Assembly: GCA_902764825.1 (NCBI GenBank)
Contig: CACWXL010000021.1
Location: forward strand, 1-58,554
Direction: 5' to 3'
Length of the DNA: 58,554 bases
From: Oscillospiraceae bacterium
GTDB lineage: Bacteria > Bacillota > Clostridia > Saccharofermentanales > Saccharofermentanaceae
This document shows, in pieces, positions 16,977 to 25,627 of the stretch. Positions within the stretch are counted from its first letter, which is position 1; every line of letters starts with the position of its first letter. A program made the position numbers and the translations under genes. The notes beneath the pieces are model-generated. The model was given only the letters and a program-made list of their open reading frames with translations. It was not told the DNA's origin and made no database searches.

Positions 16977-17852
16977 TTAAGACTTGACACCGCCCAATGC
17001 TACACCTTCAACGATGTACTTGGAGAGGAAAGCGTAAACGACGATAAGAGGAAGGACTGTGATAAGGAGTCCTAAGTAAATAGCGCCGTACTCTTTCTTA
17101 TAGATATCACCATTGAGCAAGGATACCATGACCGGGAGAGTCTTCTTGTTCTTATCCGTTAAGAGGATCATAGGTGAGAAGAGGTTGTTCCAGCTTCCTA
17201 CATAAGCGAAGATAGCCTGTGTAGCGATAGCGGGCTTCATGAGCGGGATAACGATCTGGTTAAAGATCCTGAACTCGCCTGCACCGTCGATTCTTGCAGA
17301 CTGTACGATCTCCATTGAGAGGGAAGCCTGCAGGTACTGACGCATGAAGAATACTACCATAGGAGCAGCGATGGAAGGGAGAATGAGAGCTGAAAGCTTA
17401 TTAACCAATCCGATGCTGTACGCAAACTGGAAGAAACCGATCATAGTAACTGTACCAGGGATCATCATGACTGCCATGATCATAGCGTTGAATCCTTCTC
17501 TGAGCTTCCACTCATATGCTGTGATCGCATAAGCTGTAAGACAGGAGAAGTAAACGTTAAGGATCGTGCTCAATGTCGCAACGATAAAGGAGTTTCTGAA
17601 ACCTACGCCGGGGTGGAAAGCGTCCTTACTTGTGATCTGCTTCCAGTTAAATGCGAGGTTCTTAAAAGGCGCCTTTGAATAGAGTGACAATGTGCTTGCC
17701 TGAACTTCGTATGTGCTCTTGTAAGAGTTACAGATCAACATAACGAAGGGGAACAGCGTCATGATCGAGAAAAAGATTGAGACGACATAGATTACAACCT
17801 TAAGAGCTGTCTCATTCTTTTTTATAGAATGTAATTTTACGTCATTAGCCAT
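16977..17852 (-). CDS. sugar ABC transporter permease (MalG type)
   Basis: 291 residues with six membrane helices. The permease-ATPase contact loop is visible (EIVQSARIDGAGEFRIFNQIVIPLMKPAIAT, the EAA motif near residue 195). Extracytoplasmic loops are short. It follows the MalF-type gene by 11 nt and completes a carbohydrate-uptake type 1 importer with the lipoprotein at 18910-20373. There is no ATPase gene, so a shared MsmK-type ATPase encoded elsewhere would be needed, as is common in Firmicutes. The sugar is likely an oligosaccharide hydrolysed by the neighbouring GH3. Confidence 0.9.
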   Translation of the reverse strand: MANDVKLHSIKKNETALKVVIYVVSIFFSIMTLFPFVMLICNSYKSTYEVQASTLSLYSKAPFKNLAFNWKQITSKDAFHPGVGFRNSFIVATLSTILNVYFSCLTAYAITAYEWKLREGFNAMIMAVMMIPGTVTMIGFFQFAYSIGLVNKLSALILPSIAAPMVVFFMRQYLQASLSMEIVQSARIDGAGEFRIFNQIVIPLMKPAIATQAIFAYVGSWNNLFSPMILLTDKNKKTLPVMVSLLNGDIYKKEYGAIYLGLLITVLPLIVVYAFLSKYIVEGVALGGVKS

Positions 17853-17863
17853 ATCTATTCACC

Positions 17864-18826
17864 TCAAAAACCTTTCTTCGCTGCTTTGAGCTCCATCCTT
17901 CTAAGCTTCTTGAGCTTAGCTTCATCCTTATCTCTGAGGATGTAGAAGACGATAGCAGAGAGAACAACGATAACAAGGAACAAGATGACAGAAGCAGCTG
18001 CAGCTCTGTTATAGAGGTAACTACCGTCAAATGCCTGGTTTCTAATGTACATATTTGTTGTAAGAGCCGCACCGTTAGCTGCCTTAGGGCCAACCAACAA
18101 CTGCGGAATATCGAACATATTAAGTCCGCCGATGAGTGATGTTACGAGAACGAACAACATGATCTGGCGAATACAAGGAATAGTTACCTTGAAGAATGTC
18201 TGAACTCTGTTCGCACCATCGATTTCTGCAGCTTCGAAGATCTCAGGGCTGATACCGATAACACCTGCGATGAGGTTTACCATTGTATGACCATACCACT
18301 GGAAGAACTGAACGAAAGCAACGATGAGCTTGATAGGCCAGTCATTGATCAGGAAGTTGTAGGGCTGATTAGCGTTGAAGAGCTGGTTAACAGCACCTAC
18401 CGGGTAACCGAACAGCTTCTGGAACAAAATAGCCATTGAAGCTGCTGTGATGATATTAGGCATATAGAAGAGGATCTTGAATAAGCCTGTACCCTTAACC
18501 TTGGATCTCCTGTCTGTAAACCAAGCAGTAAACAAGAGAGCAAATCCAATCTGGGGGATGAAGTTCATGATCCAGATGATCCATGTGTTTTTGAATGCCT
18601 TATGGAATGTCTTTGATGTTAATACATCAGTAAAGTTGGTGAAAAGATTCTTACCAACCTTAGGGAGCCAGTGCCAATCTGTGTTGCCTGCACCCTTCAA
18701 ATCTGTAAATCCGAGCACGAATGTATAGATGACCGGATAAAGTGTAAATATGCAAAATGTTACGATGAACGGAATTGAGAAAAAGTAACCGTATTTTGCA
18801 TAATTGACAAGTTTTTTGTTTCTCAT
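17864..18826 (-). CDS. sugar ABC transporter permease (MalF type)
   Basis: 320 residues with six helices and the EAA loop (EIFEAAEIDGANRVQTFFKVTIPCIRQIM, near residue 200). The larger permease of the pair. It starts with MRNKKLVNYAKYGYFFSIPF and has an AGGAGG-containing leader. It is separated from the upstream lipoprotein gene by a strong stem-loop with a T tract (18847-18884), which should make the permease messages less abundant than the binding-protein message. Confidence 0.9.
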   Translation of the reverse strand: MRNKKLVNYAKYGYFFSIPFIVTFCIFTLYPVIYTFVLGFTDLKGAGNTDWHWLPKVGKNLFTNFTDVLTSKTFHKAFKNTWIIWIMNFIPQIGFALLFTAWFTDRRSKVKGTGLFKILFYMPNIITAASMAILFQKLFGYPVGAVNQLFNANQPYNFLINDWPIKLIVAFVQFFQWYGHTMVNLIAGVIGISPEIFEAAEIDGANRVQTFFKVTIPCIRQIMLFVLVTSLIGGLNMFDIPQLLVGPKAANGAALTTNMYIRNQAFDGSYLYNRAAAASVILFLVIVVLSAIVFYILRDKDEAKLKKLRRMELKAAKKGF

Positions 18827-18846
18827 TACAGCCTCCTCTAAGTTTT

Positions 18847-18884
18847 AAAAAACGGCAGGGTAAATACCTGATCTACCCTGCCGT
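18847..18884 (-). terminator. intercistronic partial terminator between binding protein and permeases
   Basis: On the minus strand ACGGCAGGGTA and TACCCTGCCGT form a perfect 11-bp stem followed by six T residues. Since the permeases have no other obvious promoter, read-through is expected, giving more binding protein than permease. Confidence 0.8.
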
Positions 18885-18909
18885 CACAGCATCTAAAAAT
18901 TAGATCCTA

Positions 18910-20373
18910 TTAGAAGGAGAGGTTATCCTGAACGTTCGTCTTGAACTGCTCGATAGCACCTGCTCTATCTACGTTGCCTTCTGCATACTGAGCAGCAGCA
19001 TCTGTGAAGTAACCATTGATGGTCTCATCATACTGTGTCATAGCCTTAGCAGAAGCATACTGGTTACCAGCGATGAATGCAGGGAATACGTTCTGGCCGC
19101 CGCAGAAGTCGAGCTTACCATCGGACTTAGCCATAACTGTAGCAGAAGCTACTGTATCCTTAGCTGTTGCTGTTGCAGGATCGTTGTCCCAGTCTACAGA
19201 TCCGTTAGCCCAGAGATACTGGAGACCTGTGTCAGAAGAGTCAAGAGTGATCCACTCGATGAGCTCTGCAACGCCTTCCTTCTTGCTTGTGTCCTTGCTA
19301 CCAAGAACCCATGTGCCGCCCCAGAAGAAGCCTACCGGCGGAGCGCAAACTCTCCACTGACCGAATGTGCCTTCACCAGCCTTGTTTCCACCGGAGTTAC
19401 CGATCATAACGTAGTTGATAAGCCATGCAGGTCCGAAGAATGCGAATACCTTCTGAGCGCCTTCGCCCTTCATGTCAGCATACCAAGCCTCTGACCAAGC
19501 GTTAGCGTCGTTAGACCAACCGTTGTCCTTGAGCTGCTTAGCGATGTCGAGGTACTGCTCTCTCTTAGGGTCGATGTTGAGCTGACCGTCTACGATCCAA
19601 GCCTTATCTGCGGACTTCTCGCAAGCGTTCCAAATGTCACCAGCACCGGAAACTGCTGCATAGCCCTTTTCCTTGAGCTTAGCTGCTGCTTCGAAGAACT
19701 TGTCCCACTTACCGGAACCAGCGCCTACGATCTCCTCGATCTTAGCAGGATCGTCTGTGCCGAATGTATCCTTAGCAACTTCTGCGTTGTAGATCATAGC
19801 GCAGCCTGTAGCCTGATAGCCGAGAGCTACGAGATCGCCACCGCGAGAACCTACTTCGATTGTGTACTTAGCGATGTCAGCTTCCTTGATCTTAGCATCT
19901 ACATCGATGCCGAGTTCCTTGTATGTAGCTGCGAACTTAGCCATGTCACCCTGTGAATACTTGAGGATGAATGCTGCCTCTGCTGCATACATATCAGGAG
20001 CTGTGTCTCCACCTGCTACGAGAGCGTTGTCGAGAGCTGTCTGATAAGCACCACCGTCTGTAGCGATGATTGTACACTCAACTGTGTACTTCTGACCGAA
20101 CTCGGGCTTCTGCTTAACATACTGACCTACCATCTTCGGGATCTCGTCTGTGAAAGACCAGAGATTGATCTTCTCAGAACCTGTACCGAATGTCATAGTA
20201 CGCTTTTCTGTAGCTGTTGTGTCTGTGGGCGCCTCTGTGTCTGTAGGGGTTGCTCCACCGCCATTGTCACTAGTAGTTGTCGTAGGATCGCTGCCACCGT
20301 TGTTACCGTTACAACCTGTAGCGAGAGCTGCGACCATTGCTAATGAAAGAACACTGGCAATAACCTTTTTCAT
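18910..20373 (-). CDS. sugar ABC transporter substrate-binding lipoprotein
   Basis: 487 residues. A signal peptide (MKKVIASVLSLAMVAALATG) ends in a lipobox with Cys21, followed by a Gly/Thr/Asn-rich linker, so the protein is anchored on the outer face of the membrane. The body matches the family 1 extracellular solute-binding fold (MTFGTGSEKINLWSF near the start, a late EGVAELIEWITLD). AAGGAGG precedes the ATG. First gene of the importer operon. Codon use is strongly biased to a few codons, as in highly expressed genes. The ligand is unknown; an oligosaccharide is likely from the GH3/AraC setting. Confidence 0.92.
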   Translation of the reverse strand: MKKVIASVLSLAMVAALATGCNGNNGGSDPTTTTSDNGGGATPTDTEAPTDTTATEKRTMTFGTGSEKINLWSFTDEIPKMVGQYVKQKPEFGQKYTVECTIIATDGGAYQTALDNALVAGGDTAPDMYAAEAAFILKYSQGDMAKFAATYKELGIDVDAKIKEADIAKYTIEVGSRGGDLVALGYQATGCAMIYNAEVAKDTFGTDDPAKIEEIVGAGSGKWDKFFEAAAKLKEKGYAAVSGAGDIWNACEKSADKAWIVDGQLNIDPKREQYLDIAKQLKDNGWSNDANAWSEAWYADMKGEGAQKVFAFFGPAWLINYVMIGNSGGNKAGEGTFGQWRVCAPPVGFFWGGTWVLGSKDTSKKEGVAELIEWITLDSSDTGLQYLWANGSVDWDNDPATATAKDTVASATVMAKSDGKLDFCGGQNVFPAFIAGNQYASAKAMTQYDETINGYFTDAAAQYAEGNVDRAGAIEQFKTNVQDNLSF

Positions 20374-20689
20374 AAAGTTTCCTCCTTAATGAAATTGTTC
20401 CGGGCCTCTTGGCCCTTCTACATTGTAAATATTAGTCAAAAACGGAATATGTTTCTCCACATTTCTTGCTACAATTTGACCACAGTTATACAATTCTTGC
20501 GTTTTTTGAGTATTTTGTACAATTTTTGCTTTCGCAGAAGATAAATTGCATAAAAAGGAGTGTAAGGTGTCGCATTTTCGACAAGGCTATTAAGCCTCTA
20601 TTGTGCAAATCGCTCCTAAGGTGCGCAACTTCCGTGGTTATGTGGTAGTATTTGTATATTTATTATATATAGAACAAGAGGAAATTCAT
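20374..20689. promoter_or_regulatory. divergent control region between the binding-protein gene and yesL-like gene
   Basis: A 316-nt AT-rich gap. On the minus strand the leader of the binding-protein gene holds a short GGGCC-AAGA-GGCCC hairpin and upstream AT-rich stretches (TTTACAAT). On the plus strand TATTTATTATATATAG lies just before the yesL-like RBS. No complete -35/-10 pair could be assigned with confidence, and no cre-like palindrome was seen. Confidence 0.4.
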
Positions 20690-21379
20690 ATGGCAGATAA
20701 AAAGAAGGCACCTCCGGCTAGACCTTCGTTTTTCAACCCTAAAAGTGCAGCAACCAGATTCCTTACCGGTTTGGCTAATCTGATTATAGTTAACTTATTG
20801 TTTATTATTACTTGTATACCGATCTTTACCATCGGCGCTTCCCTTACAGCGCTCTACAGGATCACGATCGCAATACTCGCCGGCGATAACCCCGCCATCT
20901 TCAGGGATTATTTCAAGGCATTCCGCGACAACTTCCTTAAGGCCACCCTTCTGGAGCTCTTTTATGTTGCAGTATCCGCATTCTTCATTACCCAGATCGT
21001 GCTCTGCAACCTCATGCTCCCGCCCGAGACCGCAAGATGGGTTGTGTTCTGCCCGTACTTCTTCCTTTTCGTGATCCTGGCAAACACGTTCTATTCATTC
21101 CCGATCCTGGCATGGTTCGAAGAAACGTTCTTCCAGATCCTCAAGAACTCTCTCCTGCTCTCGATAAGCAACGTTCCCGTAACCATCATGTACGTCGTTA
21201 TCTCAGCAGGTCTCGCATATGCTCTGTGGCAGTTCCCTTCCCTGACCATGAGCCTTCTGATCTTCCTCGGCATCTCGATAATCGCCGCCTTCTACTCGAT
21301 ATTCCTTAAGAGGATCTTCGAAAAGCTCGGCGCCGAGATCTCCTTCGCCGACAAGGAAGGCGACGGAAGACGAGGATAA
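20690..21379 (+). CDS. YesL-family (DUF624) membrane protein
   Basis: 229 residues with five or six helices. The family signature is seen in RFLTGLANLIIVNLLFIITCIPIFTIGAS near the N-terminus and in the FRDYFKAFRDNF and SLLLSISNVP segments. YesL-type genes travel with carbohydrate ABC importers and two-component or AraC regulators; their biochemical role is not known. The ATG at 20690 has AAGAGGAA nearby. It is divergent from the importer operon, in keeping with that association. Confidence 0.85.
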   Translation: MADKKKAPPARPSFFNPKSAATRFLTGLANLIIVNLLFIITCIPIFTIGASLTALYRITIAILAGDNPAIFRDYFKAFRDNFLKATLLELFYVAVSAFFITQIVLCNLMLPPETARWVVFCPYFFLFVILANTFYSFPILAWFEETFFQILKNSLLLSISNVPVTIMYVVISAGLAYALWQFPSLTMSLLIFLGISIIAAFYSIFLKRIFEKLGAEISFADKEGDGRRG

Positions 21380-21407
21380 TAATCGGTTTTGTAATTTCCT
21401 GATATAG

Positions 21408-21440
21408 GGCCGTCTTACATCGATGAGACGGCCTTTTTTT
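21408..21440 (+). terminator. terminator of the yesL-like gene
   Basis: GGCCGTCT and AGACGGCC form an 8-bp stem followed by seven T residues. Confidence 0.85.
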
Positions 21441-21607
21441 AATATAGTTATGGGTGTCATGGACAGGAAGCGCATGCAAGGAGCGCAGCTTATTTTGCAA
21501 GACGCCTGACCGTACGTTTTCCGGGCTCAAAAGAGTACGATTTCACCCTTTGCACATTTTCACCACACGGGCAACATTCAGCGAAACCCGGAACCGGACG
21601 CAAAGAT

Positions 21608-21642
21608 CAAAAAAACGGCGCCTTCGCAGTGAAGACGCCATC
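21608..21642 (-). terminator. terminator of the pentose/transketolase operon
   Basis: On the minus strand GGCGTCTTC and GAAGGCGCC form a 9-bp stem with one wobble pair, followed by GTTTTTTT, about 30 nt past the transketolase stop. Confidence 0.8.
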
Positions 21643-21670
21643 ATTATTTTCGAATACTTCGAATAAGAAA

Positions 21671-22609
21671 TCAGATCTTAGCCTTGATCTGGTTGTAGAT
21701 ACCCTCAGCGTCAAGCTGGAATTCCTTCATGAGGGCGCCTGCAGGACCGCTCTTGCCGAATCTGTCATAGACGCCGATCTTTGTAACCTTGACAGGATAC
21801 TCTTCAGCGAGAACATCGCAAACTGCGCTGCCCATGCCGCCGATAACTGAGTGCTCTTCAACTGTGAATACTCTGTTTGTCTTCTTGGCGAACTCAAGGA
21901 CTGTATCCTTGTCGATGGGCTTGATCGTGTGGATGTTTACGACTGCAGCACTGATGCCGTCAGCGGCTAACTTCTCAGCTGCTCCGAGAGCCTCAGCTAC
22001 GCAAACGCCGCAAGCGAAGATGACCATGTCTGTGCCGTCCTTGAGGACAACTGCCTTGCCTACTTCGAACTTGTAGTCAGGATTGTCGTTGATTACCGGT
22101 ACAGCGGCTCTTCCGAATCTCATGTAGAAAGGTCCCTCTGTCTCAGCAGCAGCGAAAACAGCAGCCTTGGCTTCGATGTCGTCGGAAGGAACGATAACTG
22201 TCATGCCCGGGATAGTTCTCATAAGAGCGATATCCTCTAAGCACTGGTGGGAAGCACCGTCCTCACCTACCGTGATGCCGGCATGTGTAGCGCCGATCTT
22301 AACGTTGAGGTGGGGATAACCTATAGAGTTCCTTACCTGTTCGAAGTTTCTGCCTGCTGCAAACATAGCGAAAGATGATATGAACGGGATCTTGCCGCAT
22401 GTGGAAAGACCTGCAGCGATGCCTGTCATGTTTGCTTCTGCAATTCCGCAGTCGATATGACGATCCGGGAATGCCTTCTTAAATGTGGAAGTCTTTGTTG
22501 CGCCTGCGAGGTCGGCATCAAGAACTACCACGTTGGGGTTCACTTTACCGAGCTCTGCGAGTGCGTTACCATAGCTCTCACGTGTAGCGATTTTTACTAT
22601 ATCTCCCAT
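21671..22609 (-). CDS. transketolase, C-terminal subunit
   Basis: 312 residues carrying the pyrimidine-binding and C-terminal domains of a split transketolase. Landmarks: DADLAGATKTSTFKKAFPDRHIDCGIAEANMTGIAAG, with the Glu that activates the thiamine ring in the GIAEANM segment, and EEHSVIGGMGSAV. It interconverts pentose and hexose phosphates in the non-oxidative pentose phosphate pathway together with the N-terminal subunit. The ATG at 22609 is favoured (AGAGG seven bases upstream); another ATG two codons earlier overlaps the preceding stop. Last gene of the pentose operon. Confidence 0.92.
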   Translation of the reverse strand: MGDIVKIATRESYGNALAELGKVNPNVVVLDADLAGATKTSTFKKAFPDRHIDCGIAEANMTGIAAGLSTCGKIPFISSFAMFAAGRNFEQVRNSIGYPHLNVKIGATHAGITVGEDGASHQCLEDIALMRTIPGMTVIVPSDDIEAKAAVFAAAETEGPFYMRFGRAAVPVINDNPDYKFEVGKAVVLKDGTDMVIFACGVCVAEALGAAEKLAADGISAAVVNIHTIKPIDKDTVLEFAKKTNRVFTVEEHSVIGGMGSAVCDVLAEEYPVKVTKIGVYDRFGKSGPAGALMKEFQLDAEGIYNQIKAKI

Positions 22610-22611
22610 GA

Positions 22612-23451
22612 TCATACCTCTGCTTCATATTTTGCTAACTGCTCATCAAGCTCTTTCATAGCCTGCTCGTACTCTTCGTCAGAAGGAGCCTTGCCATGCC
22701 AGCCTGCCTGATTTTCCATGTAGGAAACGCCCTTGCCCTTGGTTGTCTTCATGATGATAGCCGTAGGCTTGCCCTTGCATTCCTTAGCCTTTGCGAATGC
22801 ATCTCTGATCTGGTCGAAATCGTGACCGTCGATGCAGATCGTGTTGAAGTTGAATGCTTCGAGCTTCTTGTCGATCGGATAAGGTGAGCAAACGTCGTCG
22901 ATCTTACCGTCGATCTGAAGTCCGTTGTTATCGATAACTACTGTAAGGTTGTCGATACCCTTTGCACCTGCGAACATGAATGCTTCCCAGATCTGGCCTT
23001 CCTGGATCTCACCGTCGCCCGTAAGAGCATAGACTCTGTAGGAATCACCGTTGAGCTTTGCAGCAAGAGCCATACCAACTGCAGCGGAAACGCCCTGACC
23101 TAAAGAACCTGTGCTCATGTCTACACCGGGAGTCTCTGTCATGCAGGGATGTCCCTGGAGGTAGGAACCGAGCTTACGGAGTGTCTTAAGGTCTTCTACG
23201 GGGAAGAATCCTCTGTTTGCAAGTGTGGAATAAAGACCCGGAGCCGTGTGACCCTTGGAGAGAACGAATCTGTCTCTGTTAGGATCTTTCGGATTCTTAG
23301 GATCAATGTTCATTTCTTCAAAATAAAGAAAAGTGAACATATCTGCAGCGGAAAGTGATCCGCCCGGATGGCCGGACTTTGCACTGTGAACTGCTTCAAC
23401 GATTCCCTTGCGAACCTTGGTCGCTGTGATTTGAAGTTCTTTGTTGTTCAT
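22612..23451 (-). CDS. transketolase, N-terminal subunit
   Basis: 279 residues carrying the thiamine-diphosphate-binding half. Landmarks: HSAKSGHPGGSLSAAD, the GDGEIQEGQIWEA metal/diphosphate motif, and a late TTKGKGVSYMENQAGWHG. Split transketolases are usual in Clostridia and archaea. It precedes the C-terminal subunit with the genes touching (stop at 22612). A 100-nt gap with an 8-bp stem-loop (GGGCTTGA/TCAAGCCC) separates it from the isomerase gene. Confidence 0.93.
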   Translation of the reverse strand: MNNKELQITATKVRKGIVEAVHSAKSGHPGGSLSAADMFTFLYFEEMNIDPKNPKDPNRDRFVLSKGHTAPGLYSTLANRGFFPVEDLKTLRKLGSYLQGHPCMTETPGVDMSTGSLGQGVSAAVGMALAAKLNGDSYRVYALTGDGEIQEGQIWEAFMFAGAKGIDNLTVVIDNNGLQIDGKIDDVCSPYPIDKKLEAFNFNTICIDGHDFDQIRDAFAKAKECKGKPTAIIMKTTKGKGVSYMENQAGWHGKAPSDEEYEQAMKELDEQLAKYEAEV

Positions 23452-23505
23452 TTTAGGTTTTCCCTTTTCTTAATGATTTATTCTTCAAGCTTGAGACATA
23501 CGGAA

Positions 23506-23529
23506 GGGCTTGACCCATAGATCAAGCCC
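23506..23529 (-). other. intercistronic stem-loop between isomerase and transketolase genes
   Basis: GGGCTTGA and TCAAGCCC form an 8-bp stem with an 8-nt loop. There is no T tract on the minus strand, so it is more likely an mRNA processing or stability element than a terminator. Confidence 0.5.
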
Positions 23530-23551
23530 CACCATACATATCCAAACTATA

Positions 23552-25627
23552 TCAGTTGAACGGTGCGTTGAAAGGATTTTCCTTCGGATATCTGTCGCCT
23601 GCGGGCTTGTTGTAGCCGATGTCGCAAGGGCAAATGCCAAGATATGTGAAGAGGTTGTAGAGAGCCTTTCCATAGTGGCCGAATGCAACTGCGCCATGAT
23701 GAGGGAAGTTCTTCTCGATAAGGAAGTATCTGTAGAATCTGCCCATCTCCTTGATAGCGAAAACGCCGATGCCGCCGAAGGACTTAGTAGCAACAGGGAG
23801 AACCTCACCCTCCGCAACATAAGCTCTGATCTGGCCGTCAGATGTGGACTGCAGTCTGTAGAATGTGATGTCGCCGGGAGCGATGTCGCCCTCGAGAGTA
23901 CCGTTTGTAACCTCTACAGGAAGAGCACGAGCCATGATCATCTGGTTCTTCATCTCGCAGAAAGCAAGCTTCTTGGAGCATGTGTTGCCGCAGTGGAAGC
24001 CCATGAATGTATCTGTGAACTTGTAATCGAACTTGCCAGCGATGGACTCATCGTACATGTCGTGAGGTACGGAGTTGTTGATGTCGAGGAGAGTAACGAT
24101 ATCTTCAGAGATAACATATCCGAGGTACTCAGAGAGGCAGCCATAGATATCAACTTCGCAGGAAACCGGGATACCCATACCTGTGAGACGGCTATTTACA
24201 TAGCAAGGAACGAACTTGAACTGTGTCTGGAATGCAGGCCAGCACTTACCGGCGATTGCAACGAACTTCTTTGAACCCTTGTGAGCCTCAACCCAGTCAA
24301 GGAGTGTGAGCTCGTACTGAGCGAGCTTTTCGAGGATCTCAGGCTTCTTGTTGCCTGCGCCGAGCTCTGCTTCCATCTCTGCAACCTTAGCAGGGATTCT
24401 CTCGTCGCCTTCATGATTCTTGAAAGCTTCGAAAAGGTCGAGCTCAGAGTTCTCTTCGATCTCAACGCCCATTCTGTACAAAGGCTCGATGGGAGCGTTG
24501 CATGCGAAGAAGTTCTGCGGACGAGGTCCGAAAGAAATGATCTTCAAATTCTTCATAGCATAGAGAGCTCTGGCTACAGGAATGAAGTCCTTGATCATGT
24601 CAGCGCACTCTTCTGCGTTTCCGACAGGATACTCAGGGATGTAAGCGTTTACGCCACGGATCTTGAGGTTGTAAGAAGCATTGAGCATACCGCAGTAAGC
24701 GTCGCCTCTGCCGCCAACCAGGTCATTCTGTGACTCTTCTGCAGCTGCGCAGAACATAACGGGGCCGCCCCACTGCTGAGCGAGCATTGTCTCGGAGATC
24801 TCAGGTCCGAAGTTGCCGAGGTATACGCAAAGAGCGTTGCATCCTGCTGCCTTGATGTCAGCCAATGCCTGCTCCATATGGATCTCGGACTCAACGATGC
24901 AGATAGGGCACTCATAGATGTCGTCTGCACCATACTTTTCGGTATAAGCCTTAACAAGAGCCTTTCTTCTGTTTACGGAAAGTGATTCCGGGAAGCAGTC
25001 ACGTGAGACTGCTACGATAGCGAGCTTAACGTCGGGTGCGTTAAATAATTTCTTTGACATTATAAGCCACTTATTCTTTGCCGTAAGAAGCTTATCTTCG
25101 TCGCCTGAATCAGCCAGGCAGTCGATATGATCTGCTTCGAGATCGAAGTTTGTGCCATAAGGAAGGATTACACCTACCATAAAACCGTCGTTCTCGATGC
25201 CGCAGGGTGCATAGTGAAGAGTTGTAGCATAAAGCTCAACTGCCGTGCCCTTGCGGATATGGAATGCTTCGATCTTGGAAGTATCGTAATGGAAATCATC
25301 CGTTACATCCTGCTGTGATCCCAAAAGAAGGATGCAGTCCGTAGCAGCTACGTTTACTTCTGAAGATCTGTGATACTCAACAGCATTAAGAAGAGTATTG
25401 TGGCCTGCACAATAACCTGTCTCGAGCTTGAGTTCGCCACCGAAAAGTCTGCTTACGTCAACCTTTGCGGATGCCTCTTCGAGAGAAGCTACCGTAGGCT
25501 CATAAGCTACGCCCTCAGCGGGAAGAGCGATCTTGTTAAGCGCTTCGATAACGGGTCCGAAATCGATGTTCTTAACGATTCTTCCGTACTTCTTAAAATT
25601 GGAAGATGTTGCCTCGTAAATTACCAT
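23552..25627 (-). CDS. DUF4867-sugar isomerase fusion (L-fucose/L-arabinose isomerase family)
   Basis: 691 residues in two parts. Residues 1 to about 195 resemble the DUF4867 family (KYGRIVKNIDFGPVIEAL, a long sandwich-like region, LITAKNKWLI-type end). From about 195 a fucose/arabinose-isomerase-like protein begins (MSKKLFNAPDVKLAIVAVSRDCFPESLSVNRRKAL) and runs to the C-terminus with GNFGPE, ISFGPRPQNFFACNAPI, and late FHCGNTC and HHGAVAFGH motifs that could carry the metal ligands. The two parts are usually separate neighbouring genes, as I recall. The start ATG overlaps the xylulokinase stop (ATGGTAA), so the two are coupled. An isomerase feeding a ketopentose to xylulokinase is the natural reading; the aldose is not known. 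Confidence 0.8.
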   Translation of the reverse strand: MVIYEATSSNFKKYGRIVKNIDFGPVIEALNKIALPAEGVAYEPTVASLEEASAKVDVSRLFGGELKLETGYCAGHNTLLNAVEYHRSSEVNVAATDCILLLGSQQDVTDDFHYDTSKIEAFHIRKGTAVELYATTLHYAPCGIENDGFMVGVILPYGTNFDLEADHIDCLADSGDEDKLLTAKNKWLIMSKKLFNAPDVKLAIVAVSRDCFPESLSVNRRKALVKAYTEKYGADDIYECPICIVESEIHMEQALADIKAAGCNALCVYLGNFGPEISETMLAQQWGGPVMFCAAAEESQNDLVGGRGDAYCGMLNASYNLKIRGVNAYIPEYPVGNAEECADMIKDFIPVARALYAMKNLKIISFGPRPQNFFACNAPIEPLYRMGVEIEENSELDLFEAFKNHEGDERIPAKVAEMEAELGAGNKKPEILEKLAQYELTLLDWVEAHKGSKKFVAIAGKCWPAFQTQFKFVPCYVNSRLTGMGIPVSCEVDIYGCLSEYLGYVISEDIVTLLDINNSVPHDMYDESIAGKFDYKFTDTFMGFHCGNTCSKKLAFCEMKNQMIMARALPVEVTNGTLEGDIAPGDITFYRLQSTSDGQIRAYVAEGEVLPVATKSFGGIGVFAIKEMGRFYRYFLIEKNFPHHGAVAFGHYGKALYNLFTYLGICPCDIGYNKPAGDRYPKENPFNAPFN

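Noticed and set aside
16977..20373. Importer as a complete ABC system
   Set aside because: No ATPase gene is present in the operon. The ATPase at 49089 belongs to an FtsX-type exporter and is not a sugar-importer type.
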